64,000 nucleotides of DNA from Chelydra serpentina (Eukaryota > Chordata > Testudines > Chelydridae): positions 34,475,001 to 34,539,000 of the forward strand of contig JBAIAC010000004.1 of assembly GCA_037349315.1 (NCBI GenBank). The letters are read 5' to 3'. Positions within the stretch are counted from its first letter, which is position 1; the number at the start of each line of letters is the position of its first letter. Positions 1 to 11,755 of the stretch are shown piece after piece. Made by a program: the position numbers and the translations under genes. The notes under the pieces are model-generated. The model made no database searches. It was not told the origin of the DNA and worked only from the letters and a program-made list of their open reading frames with translations.

Positions 1-339
1 AAAATGAACATGAATGTTCTTTCCCCTTGTTAAGTTCTGTTCCCTTAATGTATTAAGTTTTTAATATATTTGCTTTTAAATTTAACAGATTTTCCTTTGC
101 ACTGGTTTTGTTACTGAATAAAATTCTATTATTTGGAAAATATTCATGTTTATTAGTTCATAACATATGCTGTGGAGTGCCTTGAAGTTCTGAAAGCAGC
201 CACTTGTTACTGTGCAGTGTGGCACAACACACAGGATCAGTGGCAAATACAGTGTAATAACCATAAATGTACATCAAGCGCTGCAAAATTAACAGAGTTA
301 TATTCATACACCAAGCACGCCACAATTCTGAATGGGCCC
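1..339. other. Unassigned AT-rich flank
   Basis: I see no gene, tRNA-like fold or clear repeat here. It borders the 3' end of the minus-strand Harbinger copy and may contain that element's non-coding terminus, but I could not identify a terminal inverted repeat. Confidence 0.5.
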
Positions 340-1410
340 CAATACAGCAGGGTCAGGTAGAGTACAGTACACAATGCATTACTGTGGCTCACTGTTAAAG
401 TGCGCTTTCAATGCCTCCCTGAGCAATATTGATTTGCATTGAGCTCTTCTAATAGCCCTTGGCTACTCAAACTCAGCAGACAGCCACTACATCCCAGCAG
501 CAACTTTCCCCCCTTTGCTTCACAGGTATGATGTAGGACGCAGCAGGCAGCTATAGCAATTGGCATGTTTTTGTCTCTTCAATCAATACTAACAGCACAT
601 TCTACTGTCATTCTGCACCTGCTCAGCCACGAGCCAAATCTTTCCTTGGTGCTGTTGATGAGGCCAGTGCGTGGCCTCATGAGCCAGGGGAAAAAGGGTT
701 AGGCTGGGTCCTTCAGGATCACAACTGGCATTTCAACATCGCCAGTGGTAATCCGCCAGTTGGGAAAGAAAGTCCCTGCTTGCAGCTTTCTGAACAGTCT
801 TGTGTTATTAAAAATGCGAGCCTCATGAACATTCCTTGACCAGGCATGTTGGTAAAGTGTCCCTGGCGATCAACCAATCTTTGCATAACCATAGAAAAAG
901 TAGCCCTTTCTAATGATGAACTACGCGGCAAGGTGGTGTGGTGCCAAAATAAGGATACATGTGCCATCTATTGCTCCAATGCAGTTCGGGAACTTCATTG
1001 CTGCAGATCCATACACTATGTCCTGCACATTGCCGAGAGTCACAGTCCTGCAGTGGATTTTCCAACTCCAAAATGATTTCCCCCTGACCAGTAGCAATCC
1101 AGCATTACACGTTTCCACAGTGCAATCACCACTTGCTTCTCCACTGTCGGAGCAGCTCTCATTTTGGTGTCCGTGCAATGGAGGGCTGGGGCAAGCTCAG
1201 TACCCTGATCTAGGAACGGGGCTTTGCAGATCTGAAGGTTCTGAAGCCACTGCTCATCATCCCAAGCCTGTATTATGATGTGATCCCATCTATCAGTGTT
1301 TGTTTCTTAGGGCCAGAAACAGCCCTCCACCATCTGTAGCTGCTCTGTGAATGCCACCAACAACATTGAATTGGTTCTTGTTATGTCCCACAGCAATTTG
1401 TCCTCCATCG
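340..1410 (-). pseudogene. PIF/Harbinger DDE transposase remnant
   Basis: Read on the minus strand, several frames together resemble a PIF/Harbinger transposase, the nuclease that cuts and pastes Harbinger elements with 3-bp TWA target duplications. The N-terminal part reads MEDKLLWDITRTN and then DDEQWLQNLQICKAPFLD (about 1400-1230). The DDE block has FPNCIGAIDGT (about 980), the family's first catalytic region. C-terminal traces are FFPWLMRPRTG (about 690) and KERFGSWLSRCRMTVE (about 620), with a late AACCVLHHTCE near 530. Frameshifts and stops break the frame several times, so no functional protein is expected. The partner Myb-like gene of autonomous elements is not recognisable. Assignment comes from recalled family motifs. 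Confidence 0.8.
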
Positions 1411-1607
1411 TGTTCTCTGCTGATTCAGTTCTTCTTAAGGCTCTGCAATTACTAGAGGATCATGCGTCCTGTGCTTGCAAAGCTTATGACAGCAGTGCAG
1501 AACTGTGCAGGCTCCATGCTTCTGTCAGAGAGGGTGGACAGTGAAGAGGGCCATGTGGGTTAATGAGATTTTTTTAAAAAGACACCAAAAATATGGAATA
1601 TAGATGA
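1411..1607 (-). other. Harbinger 5' non-coding remnant
   Basis: This lies upstream of the transposase remnant in its reading direction and probably belongs to the same element. A minus-strand open frame at 1525-1887 runs through it and through the adjacent MITE, but no known domain is visible. Confidence 0.35.
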
Positions 1608-1615
1608 CATTATGG

Positions 1616-1716
1616 CAGGGCTTTGGAGCAGAGCCCGCGGAGCAGCTCCGGAGCAGTGCAGCTGCAGGTTTTTGCCTGGAGCTGGAGCAGAGCCGGAGCA
1701 CAGCTCCAAAGCCCTG
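1616..1716. mobile_element. 101-bp hAT-type MITE
   Basis: The element starts CAGGGCTTTGGAGC and ends with the perfect inverse GCTCCAAAGCCCTG, a 14-bp terminal inverted repeat (TIR). It is flanked by a perfect 8-bp duplication CATTATGG (1608-1615 and 1717-1724). An 8-bp duplication and termini starting CAGGG are hallmarks of the hAT superfamily. At 101 bp it is non-autonomous and codes for nothing. It sits beside, and probably inside, the Harbinger remnant, so it is the younger of the two. Confidence 0.9.
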
Positions 1717-1914
1717 CATTATGGGATGGAGTTGTTGGGTCAACATGGTGGGAAGTTGACCCAGGCTCCCAGTCACCGCTGCACAACTCATTTCTGCCCC
1801 ACTATGCATTACCAAAACTTTCCCAAAGACATTGAGTTGGACGATGGCTGCGTGCACACTCAGATACCTACCCAAGGTGCACTGCAATATGCATCAACAT
1901 AAGCACTCCAACAC

Positions 1915-2070
1915 AAGGAGATAAGTATGCACATGCACAAGCAATATACTAACTTCAGCAGCTATATGCTGATGTACATGCAGTGCCAATGCAAGGAGCT
2001 AAGTACGCACATGCATGAGCAATACACTAATTGCAGCAGCTTTAGTTGATATAACTTGCATCCACCAAGT
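1915..2070. repeat. Two-copy 78-bp tandem repeat
   Basis: Two diverged copies begin AAGGAG at 1915 and 1993, a period of 78 bp. They share the string TAAGTAYGCACATGCA followed by AGCAATA and CAGCAGCT. The copies differ at scattered positions, so the duplication is not recent. No function is evident. Confidence 0.8.
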
Positions 2071-3589
2071 GTAGACAAGTTTGTAGTGGAGACTAGATTT
2101 CACTGCTATTCTGTGGGGAATGGTGGTGGTTTAAGTACTAGTGGTAACCAAAGGAGATTCCAACAGATGCTTAGTGTCTCTAATTAGTGTGGGAAACAGC
2201 ATCTGAGCAGAGTCTTTAAAGTTTAAACCACACAAGGGAAATATAAAGACTTAATGAGGAAAAAAGAATATAAAAGGAATGTTCTTACCTAATATTTCGT
2301 TACTTGGACTTATATCCTGGCCACCAACCTTCACAGTGGGGATTTTCCACAACATGAATATGCTTAGGGCAGATCTACGTTCTTCAATCACTTGTACTGG
2401 TACAGAATCTTAATTTGCTGAGGCCTGGTTGTGTATAGTTTGCTTCTGCCAGAGGATGCAATCTCATGGGGCCTGCAGATTTATAGTATAGCTCTTTATA
2501 AATACGTGTATGCTCAGCAAGTGAGAACCCTTGTACAACGATATTTCAGGCCATGATTGTTCTGGTTGAATATCTCCTTAAAAACATCAGGAGCTTAGTT
2601 CATAGGCATCTCTGACACAAGCCTTAACTCTTAACTTAAGTAGCTAATGTTGACTGTTACTGTATGCTACTCTCTATATGTAATTTTAATTCGTGTCAGA
2701 GGCCTTGGATGCTTTCTAGCCATCTTAGAGCTTTATACGCCATTCATCACAATAGTATCTGAGCACCCCCTATGGAAAATCAATAGAAATTGCGAAGCCC
2801 CTAGTGGATTTTATGAAATGCCTGGTGCTTTTTTCAGGGACACCAACTCTGCTTGGGTTAGAGTTGTTAGTTTTGATTTATTAGATTTTATTAATTTCCT
2901 CTTTTTGTTAGTAAGGGTTATTGGGTAGGCAGGGGTGTCAGCGCCATTCTTATGGTGGAAAGGTTTTTTAAAAGGAAAAGGTTTTGCAGCAGTTCCTAAA
3001 GATGGTCAGACTTTGGATTTACCTGATCTCCTCTGAAAGATGACTGGAGCCCCTTAAACAAGAGTGCTTTTATCTCCAGCTCTCGTGTGCTTAATCTCAG
3101 GCATTGTGATCTGCATTGTTCCAGAGGAATATGGTTGCCAGGATGGTTCTCACAGATTGAAATTCGATCTTTAATGTAGTTGGGGCATAATACACTAATT
3201 GTGTTGAAAATTAGGGCCAAAACTTTAAACTGGCATCAGAAGCTGACTGGGAGCTAGCAGAAGGACTTCAGCATGGTCCTCACAGTGGCCTCAGACATGC
3301 AAAAGTGAGGCAGCTGCATTGTGTACTAGCTGGAGTCTGGGCTTTTCTACACATCTCCTCCTTTTTAACATAAGGTGACACACCTCAATTCTAGAATTTT
3401 TTAGTAGCTTTTCTGACATCAGTTTGTATCATGTATCTCGCTTTCATTTTTGGGGTTTGTACAGAAATAAAGTAGGACTATTTTCAGAGAAGTGTGAAAT
3501 ACACTTTGGGATAATATGTTCCTCTCACAAATGCTACTGTGCTTAATATTACTTCAAAAATATGGTCCCCATCATGCTAGTCATTGCCC
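2071..3589. other. Unassigned non-coding stretch
   Basis: No gene or clear repeat boundary is visible. Open frames here (for example 2647-2928, plus) are short and lack recognisable domains or splice context. Confidence 0.5.
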
Positions 3590-3594
3590 ACGCA

Positions 3595-3785
3595 CAATAA
3601 GAGTCTATGCCCTGACAAGCTTTCACTCCAAATAGGAAAGCAGAGGCACAGAGAAGTGAAATGACTTGCCCAAGGATCACACTGCAGGTCAGTGGCAGAG
3701 CCAGGAATAGAATCAAGGTCTCCTGAGTCCCTGTCCAGTGCCCTATCCATTGGCCCTCTCTACCTCTAATGACCCTTGTACTTGC
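3595..3785 (-). repeat. MIR SINE (minus)
   Basis: The plus strand reads as the reverse complement of the MIR core: AGGCACAGAGAAGTGAAATG, then ACTTGCCCAAGGATCACAC, then CAGTGGCAGAGCCAGGA and a segment ending CAAGGTCTCCTGAG. MIR is an ancient tRNA-derived CORE-SINE found across amniotes. This copy is diverged and non-functional. Confidence 0.8.
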
Positions 3786-6459
3786 AAAATCTTCCCTAAA
3801 TGATATGCAGCCTCAGTCTCCTCCTTCAAATATCTCTTCAAAACCCACCTATTCCCACAATAACTCTCATTCCAGCACTACTCATAGGATCCTCATGTGG
3901 TTTAAATTTGTATAGTCCCATTGACTTCATAACCTAAATCTTGTTGTGTGTATAAACTTACTTCCGTGTCTTCCTTGCTTAATTCCATCTTTCCCTTCCT
4001 CAGATCTAGCTTGGGGTACAATTCTGAAAGAAGCTCTGCAAGAACTGACTCCTGTGTCCTTGCAAGGTTCCACTGACTACAGTGTGCACTGCATTGGGTC
4101 CGGGGTCCTCATGTGCAGGTCTCCTGGTGGGATGGTGGTCCTCGATTGTAAGACTCCAAGAAATGGCATCTTGTGAAGCATCATGCTCTACAAACTTTAT
4201 GGTAAAATTAAGGTTGCAGGCACATATCAGTGTTCATCATTTGAGCGCATATCATCTTTCAAGAATGTTAGTCTTTTAAAAATGTGAGAAACCCAGAAAA
4301 TGCAGAATTAAATTTGCACTTCTCAAATGAGGCACTCAAATTACCTTAATGTATATTGAGTGCTTAAGGCAATTGCTGCAGACTTGTAGCTCATTCTTAA
4401 GGTGTTCTCCTATTTTTCAATATGTGGGTTTCTTTAGCAGGAATCCACCTTTTGACAGTATTACTGTGCCCTTAACTAAGGACAATATAACTACATCTAC
4501 CATTAGCAAAATGATTCAATTCCCTTTATGAACTGCATTAATAGCTCTGTCTGCATTATTTAGCTTTCTGATTTTGTCTGGAAATTCCCACTCTGCTTAG
4601 CTCACATCTCCTCGTAATGTGTGTAAAGGGACTCAACCGCTTACTGCCTTTGAAGTTCAAAGAATCTCCCTGATTTTTGTCCCCCTGCCTTTCTATTGTT
4701 TCTAGTTCCTCAGGTTATACTGAACATCATAACTTCAAAATATTGTGGTGAAAACAGTCTTTCATGAATCTCTTCTTTTGAAGGGACCTGATTTGGATTA
4801 TGAAAGCCCAATCTTTTGCCCTCCTGCAACCCCCCACTATCTTCCAATGAAGAAGAAGTTCTCAGAGCTAAACAGATGGTTCTTTCTCTGACTACTTTTT
4901 TGGTTAGATTTGCATTTTCTTTTTGGGATGCCTTTCTGATGAGCTAGAAAAAGACTTAAATCTGCAATATGATTTACTCTTTGAAGTGGATTTCTCTCTC
5001 TCAACCACAGCTGCAGCATTTTTACTATTTTCCTCCTCTTATTCGATTAGAAAATGAGGAACATTTTTACAAAGCCAGCGTGGGAATTGGGCTTGATCTC
5101 TTTTCATGTATCTCTATTTGTTTACTGGCTGTTTACCTCAACCTAAGGAGGTTCCTGTCTCTGGCTGTAGTATGTTGAGGGCACCCTTTCCTTTCCTTTT
5201 AATGGTAAAAAAGAGATTAGATTAATTGATTGAAATGGCATATATGCTAGTTTGCCATTCAAGACTGAAGATGGACAAAATAGCCACAAGATCTCCAGAA
5301 CATAGACAAGGTATAAAAAACTGTCTGGGATCCAGCCTGTAGGAATCCTGCCTATTCACCTTTCAAACTGATTGGCATTTACATAGTCATGTCATCTTGT
5401 TCAGAGTATACCTGGTTATCTATCAAGACAGCCACTTTTATATCTCTGATGTTACCCTGAACTAATCCACTGATTGGTGAGGAGAGCTAGCAGACAGAAC
5501 CCCATCCTAGGAAAGTCTATAAACTCTGGTAGTGGCTACTGAAGTCTCTATTGTGTCAGTGGAAAATTTCCTGCATGCCAGAAAGATTAACTCAGGAGCA
5601 CTGTTGGAGATTATTCCTTGTCCTGATGATTAGGATACTTTTGCCTTCAGTCTAGTTGTTCTATCTGGGAACATGATTAAGAACTATGTTTGAATTTAGA
5701 TCTTTTAGTAGTATTTTAACTTAAAGTGAAATGGAATATTGATCTTTCTACCCTGTATAATATGTGATGTAATTTGTGGTATAAAAATTAATGTGTTTTA
5801 CTACGACAGTGGGACACAACTAAGCATAAAAAAAAGAGAGAGACTCCAGTTCACTCCAACACAAAGCTGGAGATCAGCTGAACATTTGGTAAACATCTTT
5901 GTTTGCCTATAACTTTTTTCCATTTTATTTTCCATCTTGAAAGGCTTATCAGCAGGGTAGAGGTGTGTGCAGTAGACCTCTTTTGCAGAGCAGAGTTTTG
6001 AAAATACTCTTAAGACTGGAAAACTTGTAGTAGAGAGGAAATAACTAGAACTGGTTGGAACATTTTTGACAAGACTTTTTTTTCAAAGCTCAAACATTTC
6101 ATGAGGACATATCAGTTTTGACAAAGCTTTTGGCAGAAAGGTTTCAGAGGGCCAGGGTGGTCACTTCTGAGGAGAATGAGAGACCTGAATCAAAAGCCTG
6201 ATCGGTTAAATCCAAATATGGACATTTTGACACAATTCTGTTTTCAGAAAACATTCAAAAGTTTCTGTTTGTTTCAATATGGAACAAAAAGAAATTTTGA
6301 TATCTTGAAAGTTGTCATGAAATAGAATTGTTGTCCTCCAGCCAGCTCTGGAAGTAACTCAATTTGCTGACCCAGAATGTATTTTAAACTAAACATCACA
6401 GCCTGGAATTGGTATGGGAATTTTTCAAGGAAACTCTGAATATTACTATTTATTATTTG
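3786..6459. other. Unassigned non-coding stretch
   Basis: AT-rich DNA with no convincing gene or mobile-element coding signature. The short open frames have no recognisable domains, and no exon with good splice sites stood out. Confidence 0.5.
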
Positions 6460-6565
6460 TATTATCATAATGCCTAGGAGCCCCAGTTATGGACCAGGAC
6501 TCCACTGTGCTAGGTGTTGAACAAACAGAACAAAAAGACAGTCCCTGCCCCAAAGAGCTTGCGTC
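6460..6565 (-). repeat. MIR-type SINE tail fragment (minus)
   Basis: The segment contains ATTATCATAATGCCTAGGAG, CCCCAGTTATGGACCAGGAC and CCCTGCCCCAAAGAGCTT. The same string recurs, diverged, at 54470-54600 and partly at 33820-33900, where it joins MIR core sequence. It is therefore read as the 3' part of a MIR/CORE-SINE in reverse orientation. Confidence 0.6.
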
Positions 6566-8692
6566 GCCCAGGTGCCAAATTTGAGAGTCCCCTTCGGAGG
6601 CAGGTTAGGAGTGAGTAGTGTTTGAGTCATTGTTGCTAGGCAGAGTTAGCACTCCACATCCAAAAGTTTCTAGATTTGTGAGTGGCAGTTTGGGGTATGC
6701 TCCAACAGGTTCCCTGTTGCATGAGGGCAAGCACAGGGCAGCTGCTTTGCAAAAGGCCATGTTCCCTGTGAGAGTTGGGAGCAGCTGAGCCCAGGAGCAG
6801 AAATCTGAAGCATTTTGCAGCAGGGTTTTTTTTTAATCTATATATTTAACTAAGTGGTTGGTTTATCAGTTAGTTGACAGGCTAACAGTGATTTCAGTAG
6901 GGGAAGAGGAAGAGGAAAAGTCTGCATGGATCCCAACTGAAGATTCCTACAAGCAAGTGGAGGGAAGATGTTGCTTTTGACTCAACTGAGACTCAGGTGA
7001 ACTCAACCTAAATTTTTGGGAACTCTGAGTTTCTTCTCACTGTGTTTCTGTGGGAACTGCCCTGTTTAGGTTCAATTTGTTTTCTTTATTTATGTTTATT
7101 ATAACTGTGGGATAATCATATGGATTATAAAATAGCCATGTTATGTTGTAAAAATTAAATGAGCATTTATGATGTTTCGTTATCATAAGATTTTATAAAG
7201 TTTTTAATTAGATTAATTCTTTCGGGTTTTTTGGCACTTGAGTGTGGAGAGGCTGACCCTGTGCGATCCTTGCTGAAAATCCTTTGAGACTGAATTCTGG
7301 GTCTCCAGTTGCTTTTTTTAATCGGAGTTGGGGTTTATAGACACTGGAGAAGGGCAATTTAGCAAACTCTAGCCCACCTAAAGGTTACACTTGCAACCTA
7401 AGTAAAAGGTGCAAGAGACAACAGATGGATACAGACAGACCTACAGGATCACAAGGAAATAATATTGGTCAGCCTGATAGGCTGTGGTCTCAACACACAA
7501 GCAGTCTAACCATTGTCAAGTTTTTTGTATGCATCGTGATCAAGGAGAGTTTTAAGGAGGGATTTGAAGGAGAATAATGAGTTAGTTTTGCAGATGTTTA
7601 CAGGAAGCTTCTCCCAAGTGTGAAGGGCTCCATCTGGGGCTGCCCACATCATATCTAAGAGATGGATTCCCCATTCAAGTTCTGGAAATGATAGGCAAAT
7701 AGTGGCCTAGCAGGGAGAACATAAATATGGTAAAGAAGTAGAATTTTCCTGGAAACAGATTTTGAGATTATGGAAATAATTGAAAATTGCATTTTTAATG
7801 GCAAGATTTAAACTTTGTTCAGAAATTTGTTATGAATAATAAGCTCTGAGAACTTACCATGCCAGTTATTTTTATTTTATAGTTTCTTTCAGAAGCAACA
7901 AAAAACACAAACCTTATAATTTCTGCATGGTCTACAGGTAGGCTGAAAGACTAGTGAACCTTATCCTGAACTCTTTAAGTTTGTCTTTCTCTTATCCAAT
8001 TTAAACTATAAACTCCTAGGGGCAGGGAATGTGCATTATCTGTAAAATATTGAGGTTGCTTCTGTATACTTATGCTATTCACTTAAAAAAATTTATTGAA
8101 ATGGCATCTTCATGGGCTGTGGTTCAGCATGTTTCTCATTATTATCCTAGGAATACCCACGCTTTGAGCATATTAACAATGAAGGAACATCAACAGGAAG
8201 ATAAATGCATTTTGACAAGACTGCATGTATTTGTTTGAAGCATAGAAATTGCATATATCACAGAGCACCATGAAGTTCTTGTTATAGTGAAGGTGCATTT
8301 TTCCCGAAGGGCTATTTCCTCCTGCAACACTTCTTAAATTTATAGCCATGCTTTAAATCCAGCTCAATAAATGATGTATAATTTCTGTAATTATTTTAAG
8401 AATTCATTTTCAGTGTTGAGTGATTGTGGCATATGCCAAACCCATCCTTTGATTATTTTCCTCCATCCAGGTCCTATATCCTTTTCTGCCCTAGATTTTT
8501 TAATTTTTATTTAAGGTGCCCTTTGGGTAGCAGGGGTTAGCTTTTCTTGGCATCTACATCTTATATTGTTGAGATGATGCAGCACCTGAGGCCAACAAAA
8601 TTCACTGTAGATCAGTCCCTGCTTGGGTGCTGAGGGAGTGTTTTTAGTTGGTATGGTTACATTTAAACAAGGAACAGTAAATTTGTCTTTAG
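6566..8692. other. Unassigned non-coding stretch
   Basis: No gene is recognised. Around 7990-8030 a phrase like AAACTCCTAGGGGCAGGGAA resembles the tails of old L2/MIR elements, but the match is too short to name. Confidence 0.45.
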
Positions 8693-8748
8693 GACCTGGA
8701 ACTCTTTCATCAGATTCAAAACCAGGCCTTGATCCTCAACAGCAAATG
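8693..8748 (+). other. Possible 56-nt host exon
   Basis: A 56-nt segment is preceded by TTTGTCTTTAG, an acceptor-like end, and followed by GTAAGT, a consensus donor. Two of its three plus frames are open; one reads PGTLSSDSKPGLDPQQQM and the other DLELFHQIQNQALILNSK. The length is 18 codons plus two bases, so it would change phase. I do not recognise the protein. Splice-like signals of this strength also occur by chance in a 64-kb window, so this is only a candidate. Confidence 0.22.
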
Positions 8749-10084
8749 GTAAGTGTCCATTTTCCAGTTTATGCTTTTTAAAAAAAATCAAAGGTCCTTG
8801 AATGAGTTATTTATATTCTGCTGCAAACTCATCTTGCTCCATTTGATTTAGTTTTAAAATTTTCATGTCAAGCATTAGACTGCACCATGGTTCAGAAACT
8901 GCCTTGTTAAAGGTACACAGAGATTGACATGAACTGATTCAGGCTCACTGTCACGTTAGTTTAGTTTAGTTTGGTTGGATATCTGAGCAGCATTTGTTCT
9001 TTTTAAATTTACATTAGTTTAAAATCCACCCAATACTTATAGGGGCAACCTGTCAAATGTTCCCCGGACCCCTGTGTTCTTGACGCAGACTTCCCATGTG
9101 GGGAATCACAACTTTCCCAGCTATGGTCACACATGTGCATGTCACACCAAATTTATGATGGTAGTGATTATGGTGAATAGTGATGGATGTCAGGAAACTA
9201 GAGACCAGAAGACCTAAAAATATGGCCTTGGTGTATAGTATATAAAATACCGTTGCATATGGAACAACAAAGGGAGCATATTCAAAGGGACAAAGCAACA
9301 AAGGGAGCCCATCAACAAAGGGAGCATATTGCTTGCAGGCCAGATTCTTCATGAGTAACTGATGAATAGGATCCAGCCCCACTTTTCCCCACAAGAACTC
9401 CACATACAACTTGAAAAATTGGACGTTGGCAGTAATATAGGTGCCTCAGACTGATTAGAGAGATGCCATCTAACTTTATTAAATACAAACCTATCAAAAC
9501 AGTAAAAACAGAATCTGATAGTTGGCTCTAAGTGTTTTCTGAGTGACACACCCACACATAATTGCATTTGAAAATGCTCTAAACCACATCCCTCCTCCGA
9601 AGTTCAAAATAATTTGGTAACTGAATTTTTTTTTAAATGCTCTTATGAAAATCCAATTTATCCTCATTGTGCTGGCTACAAAGCAGGATTTGGGTCATAA
9701 TACATGGGGATTCTTCTCAAGCACAATCTTTGAGTGCTGTGTCACATAACAATCTCTAAGGCTAGCGTGCATACTTGAGTAGTTGAGCAGGTACATGCTT
9801 GTGCATGTACCCCATACCTGTGTGAACCGTTCACATATGCTATGCTGTATACCTGCGTCCACACTGCCTCTGTTTGGTAGGTGATGTTAGCACCACCATT
9901 TCTGAGGCAGCATCCCAGCATTCTGTGCATCACAGGAGACACTCTAGGAACATGCATTAGTTGGTTGTTGGTACTGTTCACTGGCTTTGCACGTTTGTTG
10001 ATGACAGTTCTGTTACCAGAAATTATTACCTACTTGGATCCTGTATACAGATTGCAGCACCTTAGATAGAGATAATGACAGTCA
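8749..10084. other. Unassigned stretch with small direct repeats
   Basis: Mostly featureless. Between about 9266 and 9330 the phrase CAACAAAGGGAGC occurs three times within 65 bp, a small local duplication. The minus-strand open frames around 9050-9570 show no recognisable domain. Confidence 0.45.
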
Positions 10085-10797
10085 GGGGGAGGGAGGGGGG
10101 AGAAACATTGTGCATAATTCACCTCTCCCAATTACCATTACAAAGGTAGTGATAGCAGCAAGGTGTTTTAGTTTGCAGAGAACAGTAGTTAGTTTTAAGC
10201 TAGATGTTTTAGATAAGCTATAAATAATGATAGTTTGGAGTTAAATATTCAAAATGGTGGACGCACTGATTTCCTATTAGAAATTCTCAAAATGGAGGAC
10301 ACAGACTAAATTGACCAATAGCAAGTGAGAAACAAAAGTCGAACAAAGTTCTGGAAGTGTAGGGGTCAGGAGGAAGATTAGCTATGATGACAGGGAAGAG
10401 CTGATTGACTTAACAGTTGCCACCCATACAGGGACACTCAGCTTGAAAAAGTCAACCACTCAGAAAAGGCCAGAAACTGAATATAAGGCTGGCCAGGAGC
10501 AGGTTTGGTATGAGTGTGTGAGAGTGGAGAAGACCAGGAAAGGAGCAGCAGGAGAAGACCAAGAACGGCAAAGAAGGCAACCAAGCAGAAGCAGCTGTGA
10601 TAGAAGGAAAAGATCAGAGCAAAGGCAGACAGAACAGAAGGACCCTAGATGATTCAGAGGAATAGCAAAGGAGTGTAAGTCTGGTTTTACGATGATTCTT
10701 GAGTAATGACTGAGTATACCTGTAAATAAAGCTGAATGCAAGCTTCTGAGTGTGATCTACCCCACCTCATTTTATGGCCGTCTGATCACCGCTCACA
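10085..10797 (+). mobile_element. Purine tract plus LTR (endogenous retrovirus-like)
   Basis: A polypurine run (AGGGGGAGGGAGGGGGGAGA) lies at about 10085-10104, immediately before TGTGCATAA. The unit then continues to CGCTCACA at 10797, giving TG...CA ends and a length near 689 bp. Inside are a TATA-like TATAAATAATG near 10220 and a polyadenylation signal AATAAA near 10725, about 70 bp before the end, the order expected for U3-R-U5. The purine tract suggests this was the 3' LTR of a provirus whose body is lost. The flanking five bases (AACAT and AAATG) do not match well, which fits a truncated provirus. Confidence 0.6.
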
Positions 10798-11489
10798 AAA
10801 TGGTAATCTTAATGTTTCTTTAATGTTATCTTTAATTAATGTTCTATACATGTGCATAGGGCATTTGTATGCTACATTGTAATAAGTCTAATGTTGAAGG
10901 CCTTATGCATATGTATAGAAGGGTCAGTGCGCATCAATACCGCAACATTGTATTCGTCATATAGTCGTTGTAGTCTTCTGTATCAATTGAATGTATAATC
11001 TTTAAGTGTAATGTCATTGTGCCTTACTACCTATTATATACTGTACTGCTTTCTTTCTTACTTTATTGAATATACTGTAATTGCCTAATTTTCTCTCAAT
11101 AAATGAGACTTTGTTTCGAAGAACTACTGCATGTATGACAATCCTTTGAGCAGAGGGCTGTATATGTGTCCTTTCAGGGTTAGCAGGATTAGCCTGTTCT
11201 GGAGAGTCCCCTGCGGGTCAGATACAAATCCCCTGGTAATACCCTGCCAATTCCTTTAGGGCAGGTCACCACTTCTCTCCCCATTTGGGCAGAATAAATT
11301 AACAATCAATTTATAATTATAGGCAGGCCAATATTGGAGTGCCTTGGGTCCAAATCTTGGGGACCCATGTTCCCACTCATCTCTCCCTTCTGCCAAACTG
11401 GGTGGAAGACACGGAGGAAAGTGACTGATGACGTGGTTCTGCTCCTGCACCTTCTTGCAGGACAAATGTTTACTGCAGTGTAGTAGTCA
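10798..11489. other. AT-rich stretch with a second poly(A)-like signal
   Basis: No gene is visible. TTCTCTCAATAAATGAGAC near 11095 looks like the 3' end of another LTR or retroposon, but no ends or duplications could be fixed. Confidence 0.35.
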
Positions 11490-11755
11490 CTAGTTGAGAT
11501 ACTGGAATGAATCAGACCCCTGAGAAGATGACTGACAAACCACTCTGTTTCCTTGGAACAGACATGGTGACTGCCATTTTTGCCATGGTACACCACTTCT
11601 GGTCCAGGATGGTGTGGTGGATCACATTATTTAGAAGACCTGGAATGACAAGCAGTGGGTTCAGAGCTTCTGAAAATGAGGAAACAGACTTTTCTGGAGT
11701 CATGTGAAGAGCTTGCACCAACCCTCCTGAACAAGAGCCCTCAATTTTGGAAATC
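11490..11755 (+). pseudogene. Harbinger transposase, 5' fragment
   Basis: In the plus direction, short stretches in changing frames read as the N-terminal region of a PIF/Harbinger transposase: MRKQTFLESCEELAPTLL near 11675-11730, equivalent to the QICKAPFLDQGTELAPAL region of the copy at 0.3-1.4 kb. The fragment stops at the 3' end of a minus-strand CR1 at 11756 and appears to resume beyond it at 12863. The CR1 therefore landed in this transposase. Confidence 0.65.

Noticed and set aside
9266..9330. Spaced short direct repeats suggesting a CRISPR-like array
   Set aside because: Only three short imperfect copies with uneven spacing in a vertebrate genome; a local duplication is the simpler explanation.
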